From the NCBI GenBank assembly GCA_023150555.1, contig JAKLKQ010000052.1:1-53248 (forward strand): a stretch of DNA of 53,248 nucleotides. The letters run 5' to 3'. Source of the DNA: Planctomycetota bacterium. Its GTDB lineage: Bacteria; Planctomycetota; SZUA-567; H5-PLA8. Positions 40,125 through 47,977 of this stretch are shown piece after piece; within the stretch, counting starts at the first letter, position 1, and each line of letters starts with the position of its first letter. The translations under genes and the position numbers were made by a program. A model generated the notes under the pieces. It had not been told where the DNA came from. It did not search any database and worked only from the letters and a program-made list of their open reading frames with translations.

Positions 40125-40589
40125 ATGGCCGAACCGCCCAAGCGCCGCGCGTGGTTCCAGTTGCACCTCAGCACCTGCGTGGTGCTGATGGTGGTGGCGG
40201 GGGCTTTGGGTTGCGTCAACTTCATCCCATTTTCGCGAGGTGCGCCGGAAATCACGCACTACTGTGCGTATGGCTGGCCATTGCTGTGGGCATTTGAATA
40301 TCGAATAGGGACCGGCGATTTTGGCGTAATGAAGACTTTCAATCATCAATCGAACTCCGCAGTAATCAGATTTTCGATCAACCTAGGCGATGTTGAACTG
40401 TCCTGGGGTGTCAGGGATCTAGGCATAAACGACTATTCTGTTGAGAAGGGACATGGAACGTTCAAGTCTGACCACAGGCTTTGGATGGTCGCGGATATTG
40501 TCATTTCGCTCGCAATCGTGGCTCTAATTGGCACGCTGCTTGAGTGGCGCATCCGTCGCAGGCTTCGGCGCGGGGCGTCGAAGTTGTGA
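40125..40589 (+). CDS. Small membrane protein with two helices, unknown
   Basis: The 154-residue protein has a transmembrane helix at about 14-36 (LSTCVVLMVVAGALGCVNF) and a second near the C-terminus (about 122-145), followed by basic RIRRRLRRGAS. Between them is a domain of about 80 residues with Tyr/Trp-rich strands, presumably extracytoplasmic. The opening MAEPPKRRAWFQLHLSTCVVLM is typical of a recurrent planctomycete membrane-protein family of unknown function (from memory). The middle is AT-richer than other genes here. Confidence 0.6.
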   Translation: MAEPPKRRAWFQLHLSTCVVLMVVAGALGCVNFIPFSRGAPEITHYCAYGWPLLWAFEYRIGTGDFGVMKTFNHQSNSAVIRFSINLGDVELSWGVRDLGINDYSVEKGHGTFKSDHRLWMVADIVISLAIVALIGTLLEWRIRRRLRRGASKL

Positions 40590-40695
40590 GGCCGGCTGCG
40601 CTGGCCGGCGGGCACGGAGTCTCGCCCCACAGGCCATTCGGTTTCGCCTTTTTGTTTTCCGGATACACGGCCCCTGGAGCCCGCAAGATTCCACT

Positions 40696-40741
40696 CCAAA
40701 AATAAGAAGGCCCCGGCGCAGGCCATTCGCCGGGGCCTTCT
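40696..40741 (-). terminator. Intrinsic terminator of the TatD-like gene
   Basis: A 14-bp perfect stem, AGAAGGCCCCGGCG (40705-40718) and its complement (40728-40741), is followed on the minus strand by CTTATTTTT. It fits as terminator for the minus-strand gene at 40872 and could also stop plus-strand transcripts from 40125. A GCCGGC / GCCGGC hairpin lies at 40591-40609. Confidence 0.85.
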
Positions 40742-40871
40742 CGCGGACGCGGGGTGTCCCACCTTTGCTTCTTGACGCGGCCGGTGAAGGCGAGCGTCTG
40801 GGGAGAAGAGCGGCGGGCCCTTCGCGCCTTTTTTCAATTGTGATGCCTCGTACGACCCTCCCGAATGCGAT

Positions 40872-41717
40872 TTACGTCGCCGGAATCTCCTGCGCGTCGG
40901 CGTTGTAGATGGGCTCCATCGCCTTCGCGAACTTGGGGCTCGCGGCGAGGAACTTGTAGGGGTTCTCCCAGACGACGCCCATCGTCTGAGCGCGCGTGAA
41001 GCCGGTGCGCAGCATCAGGCGCGCGGCCTTGGGCACGGACAGCGGGTCGCTGGTCTCCCAGTCGCAGGCGCTGTTGAGCAGGATGCGTTCGCTGCCGAAG
41101 CGTTCGACCATGTCGCGGGCGCGCTGCGGCGTGCACTTGGTCCGCGGGTACATGGTGATGCCGGCCCAGAAGCCCGCGTCGAGCGTATGGCGCAGCGTCT
41201 CTTCGGTGTTGTGGTCAATGTTCACGCGCAGCGGGTTGACCTTGCACTCCTTGGCGATGGCCAGGATGCGCAGGGTGCCCTCGAGCTTGTTGTTGTGCGG
41301 CGTGTGCACGATCACCGGCACGTCGCGGTCGCGCGCGATCACGAACTGCTCGGCCAGGATCGCTTCCTCGTTCTTGGTGATGTTGTTCAAGCCGATCTCG
41401 CCGATGCCGACGCTGGTCTCGCGGTCGAGGAACGGCAGCATGCCCTTCACGACCTCGCGCGCCAGCGTGATGTTCTCGGCTTCCTTCGGGTTCATCGCGA
41501 TGGTGCAGAAGTGCTTGATGCCGCGCTTGGCCGCGCGGTTCTTCGGCTCCCATTCGCTGATGTGGTTGAAGTAGTCGTAGAAGGTGCCGGCGTAGGTGCG
41601 GTCGTTGCCGAGCCAGAAGCTGGGCTCGACAATGGCCTCGATTCCGCACAGCGACATCATCTCATAGTCGTCCACCGTGCGGCTGTACATGTGGCAGTGG
41701 GGGTCGATGATGCGCAT
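40872..41717 (-). CDS. TatD family metal-dependent hydrolase, EboB-like
   Basis: This 281-residue amidohydrolase-fold protein begins MRIIDPHCHMYSRTVDDYE with the HxH metal site. It continues with VEPSFWLGNDRTY, TIAMNPKEAEN, VGIGEIGLNN (Glu ligand), VIVHTPHNNK (His) and LRVNIDHNTEET (His), and LNSACDW (Asp). The opening and the NPKEA segment match the TatD-type protein encoded in eboABCDEF clusters, which help move a metabolite out of the cytoplasm. No other ebo gene is here, so the role may differ. Start: GGAG six bases before ATG 41717; longer in-frame forms add residues the family lacks. Confidence 0.83.
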   Translation of the reverse strand: MRIIDPHCHMYSRTVDDYEMMSLCGIEAIVEPSFWLGNDRTYAGTFYDYFNHISEWEPKNRAAKRGIKHFCTIAMNPKEAENITLAREVVKGMLPFLDRETSVGIGEIGLNNITKNEEAILAEQFVIARDRDVPVIVHTPHNNKLEGTLRILAIAKECKVNPLRVNIDHNTEETLRHTLDAGFWAGITMYPRTKCTPQRARDMVERFGSERILLNSACDWETSDPLSVPKAARLMLRTGFTRAQTMGVVWENPYKFLAASPKFAKAMEPIYNADAQEIPAT

Positions 41718-41852
41718 GGTGGGCTCCGTGACTGCTAGAGGACATGGCAAGAATCGCGCCAGTTTCCGGCCTAGCTGAAACAAATTTTCGAGCACAACTC
41801 ATTATGGGGATTGCTGTTATAAGGACATCTTGCCTATTGAGGTGCATCTATC

Positions 41853-41884
41853 CAGGCGTCTGTCTAGGAATTAGACAGGGCCTG
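41853..41884. promoter_or_regulatory. Hairpin between kinase and TatD-like gene
   Basis: CAGGC (41853-41857) and GCCTG (41880-41884) enclose CTGTCTA (41860-41866) and TAGACAG (41872-41878), both perfect, with a five-base loop. No T-tract follows on either strand. It is 28 bases past the kinase stop and upstream of the TatD promoter, so it could be a factor-dependent terminator or an operator. Confidence 0.45.
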
Positions 41885-41911
41885 TATCGAATCTACTCAG
41901 GCGGTCTGCTG

Positions 41912-44830
41912 CTACACCATGCCGGTGGAGAGCCCCAGGTAGACGAGCGCGCGCTCCATTTCGTTCTGCGTGAGCGAGAAGAGGTCGTCGACGAGGTCGC
42001 TGGCGTTGGCCTGCGCGAGCGCGCGGGCCATGTACTCCAGGCAGGCCTCGCGGTCCTCCTTCGAACGCATCGTTCGCAGCCCGCCGAGCGCGCGGCGCAG
42101 CGCGTCCTGGACGATGGGCGGGGCGGTGGGCGTGGGCCCGGCCGCGCCGGTGTGTTCGGCGCGGGCTTTGGTGCGGTGTTGGATCTCGGCCAGGCGCAGC
42201 AGGCTGCGGACGCGTTCGACGGGCGCGTCGGTCTTGTCGATCAGGCGCTGCGCGGCGGTCAACAGCGGGTTGAGCAGCGGCAGGTGCCCGGTGTTCAGCA
42301 GCGGTTCGATGGCGTTCAGCAGGGCCTCGAAGCGCGCGGTGGTGCCGGGGACTTCTAGGCTGGTGGCCAGCGCTTCGCCGGCGCAGCTCTGCGCCTTGGC
42401 GTTCTCGTTGCGGCGGGCGTAGGCGGCGGCAAGGTAGCCGAAGACGGGCGCGCGCTGCTCGGGGCTGGCGATCTCGCGGAGGGATTCCTCGGCGGCCTCG
42501 ATCTCGCCGCGGTAGATGCGCGAGACGGCGACGGCGCGCATGGCCTGCGCCTTTGGTAGCCGGAAGGTGATCTGTTCGGCGATGCGTTCGGCCTCGACGG
42601 AGCGGCCGATGCGGGCGAGCGTCTGGGCGACGTGGGCCATCGTCTGGCTGCGGGTCCACGGATCGTCGAGCAGTTCGGCGGTGGCGATGCCTTCGTCGGC
42701 GAGCCCGGCTTCGGCCTGCGCGCACGAGACGGCGGCGACGGCGTGCTGCATCAGCGCTTCGGGACGGGGCGAGTTCACGTTGGTGCTGCGACGCCCGGCG
42801 CCGAAGAACGTGGTGGATGTACGGCGCAGGTTGGCGAGCGTGGTGTTGGTCTCGTCGTCGGTGCCGTCCAGCGCGGGGCTGTGCACGTCCAGGTACGCGG
42901 CGACGGCGGCCTTGAAGACGTTGGCGGCGGCTTCGAGGTCGCCGTAGGCGGTCAGCGCGCGCCCGAGTTCCAAACAGGCGTTGCCGCGCGCGGCGGGGCG
43001 GGTGAGCTTTCGCGCGGCGACGACGGCGCGGTCGAGGTACGGGCGCAGGCCCTCGCGCGTGCCCGACTGGATGTTCGCGACGATGGCGTGGGCCAGGCTG
43101 ATGATGCGCTGCTCGGGCTCGCGGCATTCGTCCTGCAGCAGGCGCATGGCGCCCTGGAGGTTGCCGACGCGCGCGGAGGATACGGCCAGCTTGCGCATCA
43201 GCTCGCTGCGCACGTTGCCTTCGGGCAGCCCGGCGAGGCGCGTCTTGGCGGCATCCATCCACGCGTCGATCAGGCGGTAGGGCATGCGCGCGCGCACCTG
43301 GTCGATGCGCGGGTCGGCGGGGCGAAGCACGGCGGCGTTGCTCAGCGCAAGTTCCGCGCGCACCCAGTCGCCGGAGGTGGCGTAGGTGCTGACGGTGGCG
43401 AGCATCTGCTCGAAGGCCATCTCGCGGCGCAGGCTGTCGATCTGCGCGTGCACGGTGACGGGATCGTCGGCGTGCTTGAGCGCCTGCATGTACAGGTCCA
43501 TCGCCTCGGCCCACTTGCGCTGGACCTCAGCTTCCTCGGCGGCGCGCGAGAGTTCCAGAAAACGCTCGCGGCGCAGCTTGACCGGATCGAGGTTGGGTTC
43601 GGGCGGCAGCTTGTCGGCGAGCAGGTCGGGCTGGGGGAAAAGCGCCTCGGGCGGGACGCGCGGGCCGGTGGAGTGCGTGCCGGTGACGCCGGTCTCGGTC
43701 TCCTTCGGCAGCGTGTGCAGCGTAGAGGTCCGGCGGTCCTCGTTCTTCGGCGCGGTGGCGTCGTCGTCCTGGGACTTCAGCAGCGCCTCGCGCAGCTCGC
43801 GCGCGGACTCGGGCCGGTCCTCGGGGCGCTTGGCCAGCAGCCACTTTACGATCTGTTCGAGCTTCGGGTAGTGAACGAGCTCGGGCCGGATCAGGCTCAT
43901 GCTGGGCGGGCGCGCGTGCATGTGCTGGTAGAGCCAGCCTTCCAGCGTGTCGGACTCGAAGGGCAGGCGCCCGGTGAGCATCTCGAAGAGCACCACGCCG
44001 ATGGAGTACAGATCGCTGCGCGGGCCGACGGTGTCGCCGACGACCTGCTCGGGGCTCATGTACGCCGGCGTGCCGACGAGCATGCCGGCGGTGTCGACGG
44101 TGATGGTGCGCAGGTCGGTGCTGCCGCCGATGATCTTGGCCAGGCCCAGGTCCAGGACCTTCACCAGCTCGTGGCCGCGGTGGTCGCGCGTGATCATCAG
44201 GTTGCTGGGCTTGATGTCGCGGTGGATGACGCCTTGCGCGTGGGCTTCTTCCAGCGCCGAGCAGGCCTGGCTGAGCAGTTCGGCGGATTTCGCAGGATCC
44301 AGGCCGCCGGGGCGCTCCTTGATCATTTTGCGCAGGTCCTGGCCCTCGATGTACTCCATGACCAGGTACGGGCGGCCGGTGGAGGAGATACCGGCGCTGA
44401 GCACTCGGGCGACGTTCTCGTGGTTGAGAATCGCCTGCGCCCGCGCCTCGCGCAGGAAGCGGCGCTCGGCGTTCTGGTCCGACATGTAGCGTTCGGACAT
44501 CAGCTTGATCGCGACGTTGCGGTCCAGGCTGCTGTCGCGGCACTGGAATACGACGCCCATGCCGCCCTTGCCGACCATCTGCACCACGCGGTAGCGCGCG
44601 GGCAGTTCGGCGGTGGCCATCTCCGTCGGCGTCTGCTTCTCTTCCTTTTGCGTGGGTGCGGAGCTGGGCAGGGGGCCGTCGGTGCGCGGGCCGGTGGCGG
44701 TGTCGTAGCCCTTCACCGGCACCACGCGGCGACCGCAGCCGGGGCAGAACTGCGCGTTCAGCGGCAGGCCCGCTCCGCACGACGCGCAGGCCGCCGGCAT
44801 CATCGGTTGGGATACGGTCGACTCGGGCAT
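41912..44830 (-). CDS. Zinc-ribbon Ser/Thr protein kinase with C-terminal TPR-like repeats
   Basis: The 972-residue protein has an N-terminal zinc ribbon (Cys15, Cys18, Cys29, Cys32) and a linker, then a Hanks-type kinase domain (about 80-350): loop VGKGGMGVVF (86-95), Lys109, HRD with catalytic Asp205, Asn210, and DLG (Asp227) where most kinases have DFG. After a linker, about 560 residues of helical, Ala-rich TPR-like repeats (for example RFLELSRAAEEAEVQRKW and LLRLAEIQHRTKA) run to the C-terminus. No transmembrane helix is evident, so it is probably cytoplasmic, with the repeats as an interaction or sensing platform. Its ATG is three bases after the TAA of panE: one operon. Confidence 0.88.
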   Translation of the reverse strand: MPESTVSQPMMPAACASCGAGLPLNAQFCPGCGRRVVPVKGYDTATGPRTDGPLPSSAPTQKEEKQTPTEMATAELPARYRVVQMVGKGGMGVVFQCRDSSLDRNVAIKLMSERYMSDQNAERRFLREARAQAILNHENVARVLSAGISSTGRPYLVMEYIEGQDLRKMIKERPGGLDPAKSAELLSQACSALEEAHAQGVIHRDIKPSNLMITRDHRGHELVKVLDLGLAKIIGGSTDLRTITVDTAGMLVGTPAYMSPEQVVGDTVGPRSDLYSIGVVLFEMLTGRLPFESDTLEGWLYQHMHARPPSMSLIRPELVHYPKLEQIVKWLLAKRPEDRPESARELREALLKSQDDDATAPKNEDRRTSTLHTLPKETETGVTGTHSTGPRVPPEALFPQPDLLADKLPPEPNLDPVKLRRERFLELSRAAEEAEVQRKWAEAMDLYMQALKHADDPVTVHAQIDSLRREMAFEQMLATVSTYATSGDWVRAELALSNAAVLRPADPRIDQVRARMPYRLIDAWMDAAKTRLAGLPEGNVRSELMRKLAVSSARVGNLQGAMRLLQDECREPEQRIISLAHAIVANIQSGTREGLRPYLDRAVVAARKLTRPAARGNACLELGRALTAYGDLEAAANVFKAAVAAYLDVHSPALDGTDDETNTTLANLRRTSTTFFGAGRRSTNVNSPRPEALMQHAVAAVSCAQAEAGLADEGIATAELLDDPWTRSQTMAHVAQTLARIGRSVEAERIAEQITFRLPKAQAMRAVAVSRIYRGEIEAAEESLREIASPEQRAPVFGYLAAAYARRNENAKAQSCAGEALATSLEVPGTTARFEALLNAIEPLLNTGHLPLLNPLLTAAQRLIDKTDAPVERVRSLLRLAEIQHRTKARAEHTGAAGPTPTAPPIVQDALRRALGGLRTMRSKEDREACLEYMARALAQANASDLVDDLFSLTQNEMERALVYLGLSTGMV

Positions 44831-44833
44831 GCC

Positions 44834-45844
44834 TTATGCGTCCTTCGCCAACGTGCGCAGTTCGGCCAGCGCGCCGTCGCGCATCGCGCGGGCCTGTTCC
44901 GCGTTCGCCGCCGCGCCGATGCGCGGGATCCACTTCGCAAGGGCCGCGTTCACGGGTGCCGCACCGCCGTGTTCGGCGGTTATGCGCGCGACGGCGCCGT
45001 TGAGATAATCGATCTCGGTGCGCTTGCCGCGCTGCACGTCCTGCCACATCGAGTTGACGTTGTTGCTGGCGCGCGCGCGGCCTTCGAACTCATCGAGCAG
45101 TTCCTCCACCGGCGGCAGCGCCACGCCTTCCGCGGCGGCCGCGGCGCGGGCTTCGCTCAGCACCGCGCGGCGGAAGGGCCGCCATTCGGGCGTGATGGTT
45201 TCCTTGTTGCGAACTTCCAGAAGGGCGCTCAGCGCGTTCAGCGCGCAGTTGAAGGCGATCTTCTTCCAGCGCCAGACCTCCAGATCGGGCAGGCAGCGCG
45301 CCTTGAAGTCCGCGGCGCGCAGCAGTTCGGCCACACGCGGGCAGGGCGGGGCCTCCGGCAGCAGCAGCTCGCCGCCCCAGTCCTCGACGCGGCCGGGCTC
45401 GACGAACGTCGCGCCGGCGTGCGATACGCAATGCAGCACGTCGAAGCGCCCGCCCGCGGCGTGCTCGATGTCGCGTTCGAAGCCCGTGCCGTTCTGGAAG
45501 GTCAGCAGCGGCAGGCGCCCGCCTTCCGGCGCGTTATCCGAGAGTTCGCCGCCGAGTTCCGCGACCTGCATCGCTTTCACGGTCAGGAAGACGGCGTCCC
45601 CGCTGCGAAGCGGGGCGACTTCCGGATCGAGATGCGTGACGGCCCGCAGGCGATCGCCCAGCGGCACGGTGCGATTGCTGAGGCCCTCCAGCTTCAGGCC
45701 GCCGGAGCGGATGGCCTCGACGTGGGTCTCGCGCCCGACCAGCAGCACGGGTACCTCCCGCGCGAGCCGCCCGCCCAGCACGCTGCCCAGCGCTCCGGCG
45801 CCGAAGACGACGATGCGGTCCACGCGCGGCGTCGCGTTCTTCAT
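44834..45844 (-). CDS. panE: Ketopantoate reductase (2-dehydropantoate 2-reductase)
   Basis: This 336-residue NADPH-dependent enzyme of the ApbA/PanE family reduces 2-dehydropantoate to pantoate in coenzyme A synthesis. It has a Rossmann motif GAGALGSVLGGRLA near the N-terminus and VFLTVKAMQV with the substrate-binding Lys. LTFQNGTGFE (the Asn-Gly block), WKKIAFNCALNALSAL and a C-terminal NNVNSMWQDVQRGKRTEID match the family's usual NSMLQD...EIDYLNG ending. It is joined to acpS by an ATGA overlap (45841-45844). Pantoate feeds the 4'-phosphopantetheine that AcpS transfers, so the pairing is functionally sensible. Confidence 0.9.
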   Translation of the reverse strand: MKNATPRVDRIVVFGAGALGSVLGGRLAREVPVLLVGRETHVEAIRSGGLKLEGLSNRTVPLGDRLRAVTHLDPEVAPLRSGDAVFLTVKAMQVAELGGELSDNAPEGGRLPLLTFQNGTGFERDIEHAAGGRFDVLHCVSHAGATFVEPGRVEDWGGELLLPEAPPCPRVAELLRAADFKARCLPDLEVWRWKKIAFNCALNALSALLEVRNKETITPEWRPFRRAVLSEARAAAAAEGVALPPVEELLDEFEGRARASNNVNSMWQDVQRGKRTEIDYLNGAVARITAEHGGAAPVNAALAKWIPRIGAAANAEQARAMRDGALAELRTLAKDA

Positions 45845-46227
45845 CGGTCCGCGCGCTCCAGGATCACCTGCGCGACGGCGGAGTCGCGGCTGTGCGTGAT
45901 GGTGACATGCGAGGCGCCGGCGCCGAGTTGCTTCGCGCGGCCGGCGGCTTTTCCGTGCAGGTGCAGGCAGGGGCGCCCGAGGTCGTCGGGCAGGATCTCG
46001 ACGTCGCGCCAGCCGATGCCTTCGGCCAGGCCGGTGCCGAGCGCCTTCAGCGCGGCTTCCTTGGCGGCCCAGCGCCCCGCGAGGCGCTCGGTGGGATCGG
46101 CGTGGCGAAGGACGTAGGCGCGTTCGTTCTCGGTGAGGATACGGCGCACGAAGCGTTCGGGGTGGCGCAGGTAGATGGCGCGAATGCGCTCCACCTCCAC
46201 GATGTCCATCCCGATGCCGACGATCAT
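45841..46227 (-). CDS. acpS: Holo-[acyl-carrier-protein] synthase
   Basis: AcpS transfers the 4'-phosphopantetheine arm of CoA to acyl carrier protein, needed for fatty acid synthesis. The 128-residue length is typical. Motifs are GIGMDIVEVERI with Mg ligand Asp8, and RWAAKEAALKALGTG with Glu57; the late HVTITHSRDSAVAQVI closes the fold. The ribosome site is weak (AGGGG). It is the first gene of the acpS-panE-kinase operon; the promoter probably lies in the 156 bases up to 46383. Confidence 0.95.
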   Translation of the reverse strand: MIVGIGMDIVEVERIRAIYLRHPERFVRRILTENERAYVLRHADPTERLAGRWAAKEAALKALGTGLAEGIGWRDVEILPDDLGRPCLHLHGKAAGRAKQLGAGASHVTITHSRDSAVAQVILERADR

Positions 46228-46383
46228 CGCTTCGCCCCTGCCGGGTTCTGCCGCCAGCGCCGGGGGACCTTAACTATAAGGAGGCACAGGCCTTCCCCGA
46301 GACACTGCACATAGAGCATAACTCTAAAAAAGGGGCCTGCCAAGGAATACGGCGACAAAAGAGGGCTCAGGCGTGACTTTGTT
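46228..46383. other. Intergenic segment with hairpins and a stray AAGGAGG
   Basis: These 156 bases lie between acpS and the lipoyl gene. On the plus strand, TATAAGGAGGCAC (46275-46287) resembles ribosome sites elsewhere but has no start codon near it. A small hairpin TAGAG / CTCTA at about 46314-46328 is followed by AAAAAA. An imperfect outer pairing of GGCACAGGCC and GGCCTGCC encloses it. On the minus strand GGCCCC is followed by TTTTTT, possibly a weak terminator for the lipoyl gene. Confidence 0.35.
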
Positions 46384-46884
46384 TCAGGACTTACGGCTCT
46401 CGAGGTAGGTCTGGACGTCCTTCTCGTTGACCGGCCCGGTGAGGTTCAGGGCCGCGGCGATGGCTTCCAGTTCCACGCCGGCTTCCTTGGCGGCGCGGCG
46501 CGCGGCGGGGGTGGCGCGGACGCGTCCGGCGGCGGCGCCTTGCACGGCGTCGGATCCGGCGTTGCCCGGTTTCACGGCGGTGACGGCGCCGCGGTGCGTC
46601 TCGAGGGTGCGGGCGTTGCGCTCGGCGTACTCGGCGGGCACGGCTTCCCCGGGATTTCCGAGCGCGCAGAGGATGTAGCCGACGGGCAGCACGCTGCGTT
46701 GTTCGCCGAAGACCTTGCGCACGGTGCCGGCTTCAGGCGCGGGCAGTTCGAAAGTTGCCTTGTCGGTGATGATGGTGCACAGCGGCTGGTCCTTCGCGAC
46801 CGCGTCGCCTTCCTTCACCAGCCAGTTTTCGAGGGTGGCCTCGGTGAGGTTCTCGTTGGCCTTGGGCATCTCGACGGGCGTCAC
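46384..46884 (-). CDS. Stand-alone lipoyl and E3-binding domain protein
   Basis: The 166-residue protein begins with a lipoyl domain (about 1-78; VEMPKANENLTEATLENW, TIITDKATFELPAP with lipoyl Lys42). A linker rich in Ala/Gly and a peripheral-subunit-binding domain follow (about 122-165; RATPAARRAAKEAGVELEAI, DVQTYLES). Both are parts of 2-oxoacid dehydrogenase E2 subunits, but the catalytic acyltransferase domain is wholly absent and the protein ends naturally. It resembles a mobile carrier docking to lipoamide dehydrogenase. The start is GTG with AGAGGA upstream, 24 bases after the oxidoreductase gene, so the two form an operon. Confidence 0.8.
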   Translation of the reverse strand: MTPVEMPKANENLTEATLENWLVKEGDAVAKDQPLCTIITDKATFELPAPEAGTVRKVFGEQRSVLPVGYILCALGNPGEAVPAEYAERNARTLETHRGAVTAVKPGNAGSDAVQGAAAGRVRATPAARRAAKEAGVELEAIAAALNLTGPVNEKDVQTYLESRKS

Positions 46885-46908
46885 GCGGTTCCTCTGGAGC
46901 AGCTTGGC

Positions 46909-47901
46909 CTAAAGCGTCTCGGGTTTGCCGCTGGCGATGGAGCGGTTGGCGGCCAGCACGACGGCCAGGCTCTTGACGCCGTCGGCGTAGGTGCTGCGCA
47001 GCGCGGCGCCGTCGCCGGAGCGCGCGGCCTGGACGAAGCGGCGGATCTCGGTGACGTAGCAGTCGTCGCCGGGCTTCTCGTCGTACTCGCCCTTGTTGAG
47101 TTTTCCGGTGAGGCGGTACTCGCGCAGGTCCAGCAGCAGGTGGCCTTCGCGGAAGAGCAACTCGATGTGGACGCGCGCGGGCTCGCTGGCCCAGGTGTGG
47201 TTGTGGGTGACGCCGACGCCGCTGGCCAGTTCAAGCACCACATTCTGGGTGTCGGTGATGGTCACGTCCGGGCCGCGGGTGGTGGCGCGGTTGGCGCCCA
47301 GCGCGAAGACGCGCTTCACGTCGCCGCACAGGTAGCGGATCAGGTCCAGCGCGTGGATGGCCTGGTCCAGCAGCGGGCCGCCGGACTTCTCCTCGAGCTT
47401 GAACCACGCGGGGAAGGTGGGGCTGAAGAGCGGGCCGTTCAGGAACGTGCTGCGCACCGCCAGCAGCGTGCGGCCCTTCATCAGGTCGCGGGCGCGGTCC
47501 ACCAGTTCGAGGTGGCGGTACATGAAGCCGACGGTGTGAACGACGCCGGCCTTCGCGACGACGGCTTCGACCTTGCGCGCGTCCTCCACAGACGCGGCCG
47601 GGGGCTTCTCGCAGAAGAACGGGATGCCGCGGTCGCAGGCGGCCTGGATGGGCGCCAGCCGCGCGAAGGGCGGGGTGCAGACCAGGACGCCGCTGGGCTT
47701 CTCGGCGTCGAGCATCTGGGCGGCGTCGGTGTAGGCGCGCCCGCCGTGCTCCTTGGCCTTGGCCTCGGCGCGGCTGCGCTCGATGTCGCAAAGCCCCACG
47801 ACTTCGACGTCGTCCATTTTGCGGATGTTGGCGAGGTGGTATTCGGCGATGCCGCCGGTGCCGACGATGGCCAGGCGGAACTTGCCCTGCGCTGCGGACA
47901 T
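46909..47901 (-). CDS. Gfo/Idh/MocA family NAD(P)-dependent oxidoreductase
   Basis: The 330-residue oxidoreductase has an N-terminal Rossmann domain starting FRLAIVGTGGIAEYHL, then DIERSRAEAKA (Asp suggesting NAD), VCTPPFAR, and the conserved FFCEKPPAA with catalytic Lys. The C-terminal alpha/beta domain contains GGPLLDQAIHALDLIRYL with the His/Asp pair of the family. It likely oxidises or reduces a sugar or inositol-like substrate. The start MSAAQGK was chosen over an upstream in-frame ATG. It may be transcribed with the propeller genes to its right and the lipoyl protein to its left. Confidence 0.88.
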   Translation of the reverse strand: MSAAQGKFRLAIVGTGGIAEYHLANIRKMDDVEVVGLCDIERSRAEAKAKEHGGRAYTDAAQMLDAEKPSGVLVCTPPFARLAPIQAACDRGIPFFCEKPPAASVEDARKVEAVVAKAGVVHTVGFMYRHLELVDRARDLMKGRTLLAVRSTFLNGPLFSPTFPAWFKLEEKSGGPLLDQAIHALDLIRYLCGDVKRVFALGANRATTRGPDVTITDTQNVVLELASGVGVTHNHTWASEPARVHIELLFREGHLLLDLREYRLTGKLNKGEYDEKPGDDCYVTEIRRFVQAARSGDGAALRSTYADGVKSLAVVLAANRSIASGKPETL

Positions 47902-47977
47902 GGATGTGGATCCTCGGACGGGGTTCTGGCGTTCAAGCAACGACCCTACTTTAAGACGGCTTGCCGCCGCCGCCAGA

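Noticed and set aside
46275..46345. Plus-strand ribosome-site-like sequence and hairpin as a possible small-protein gene
   Set aside because: No ATG, GTG or TTG at usable distance opens a meaningful frame.
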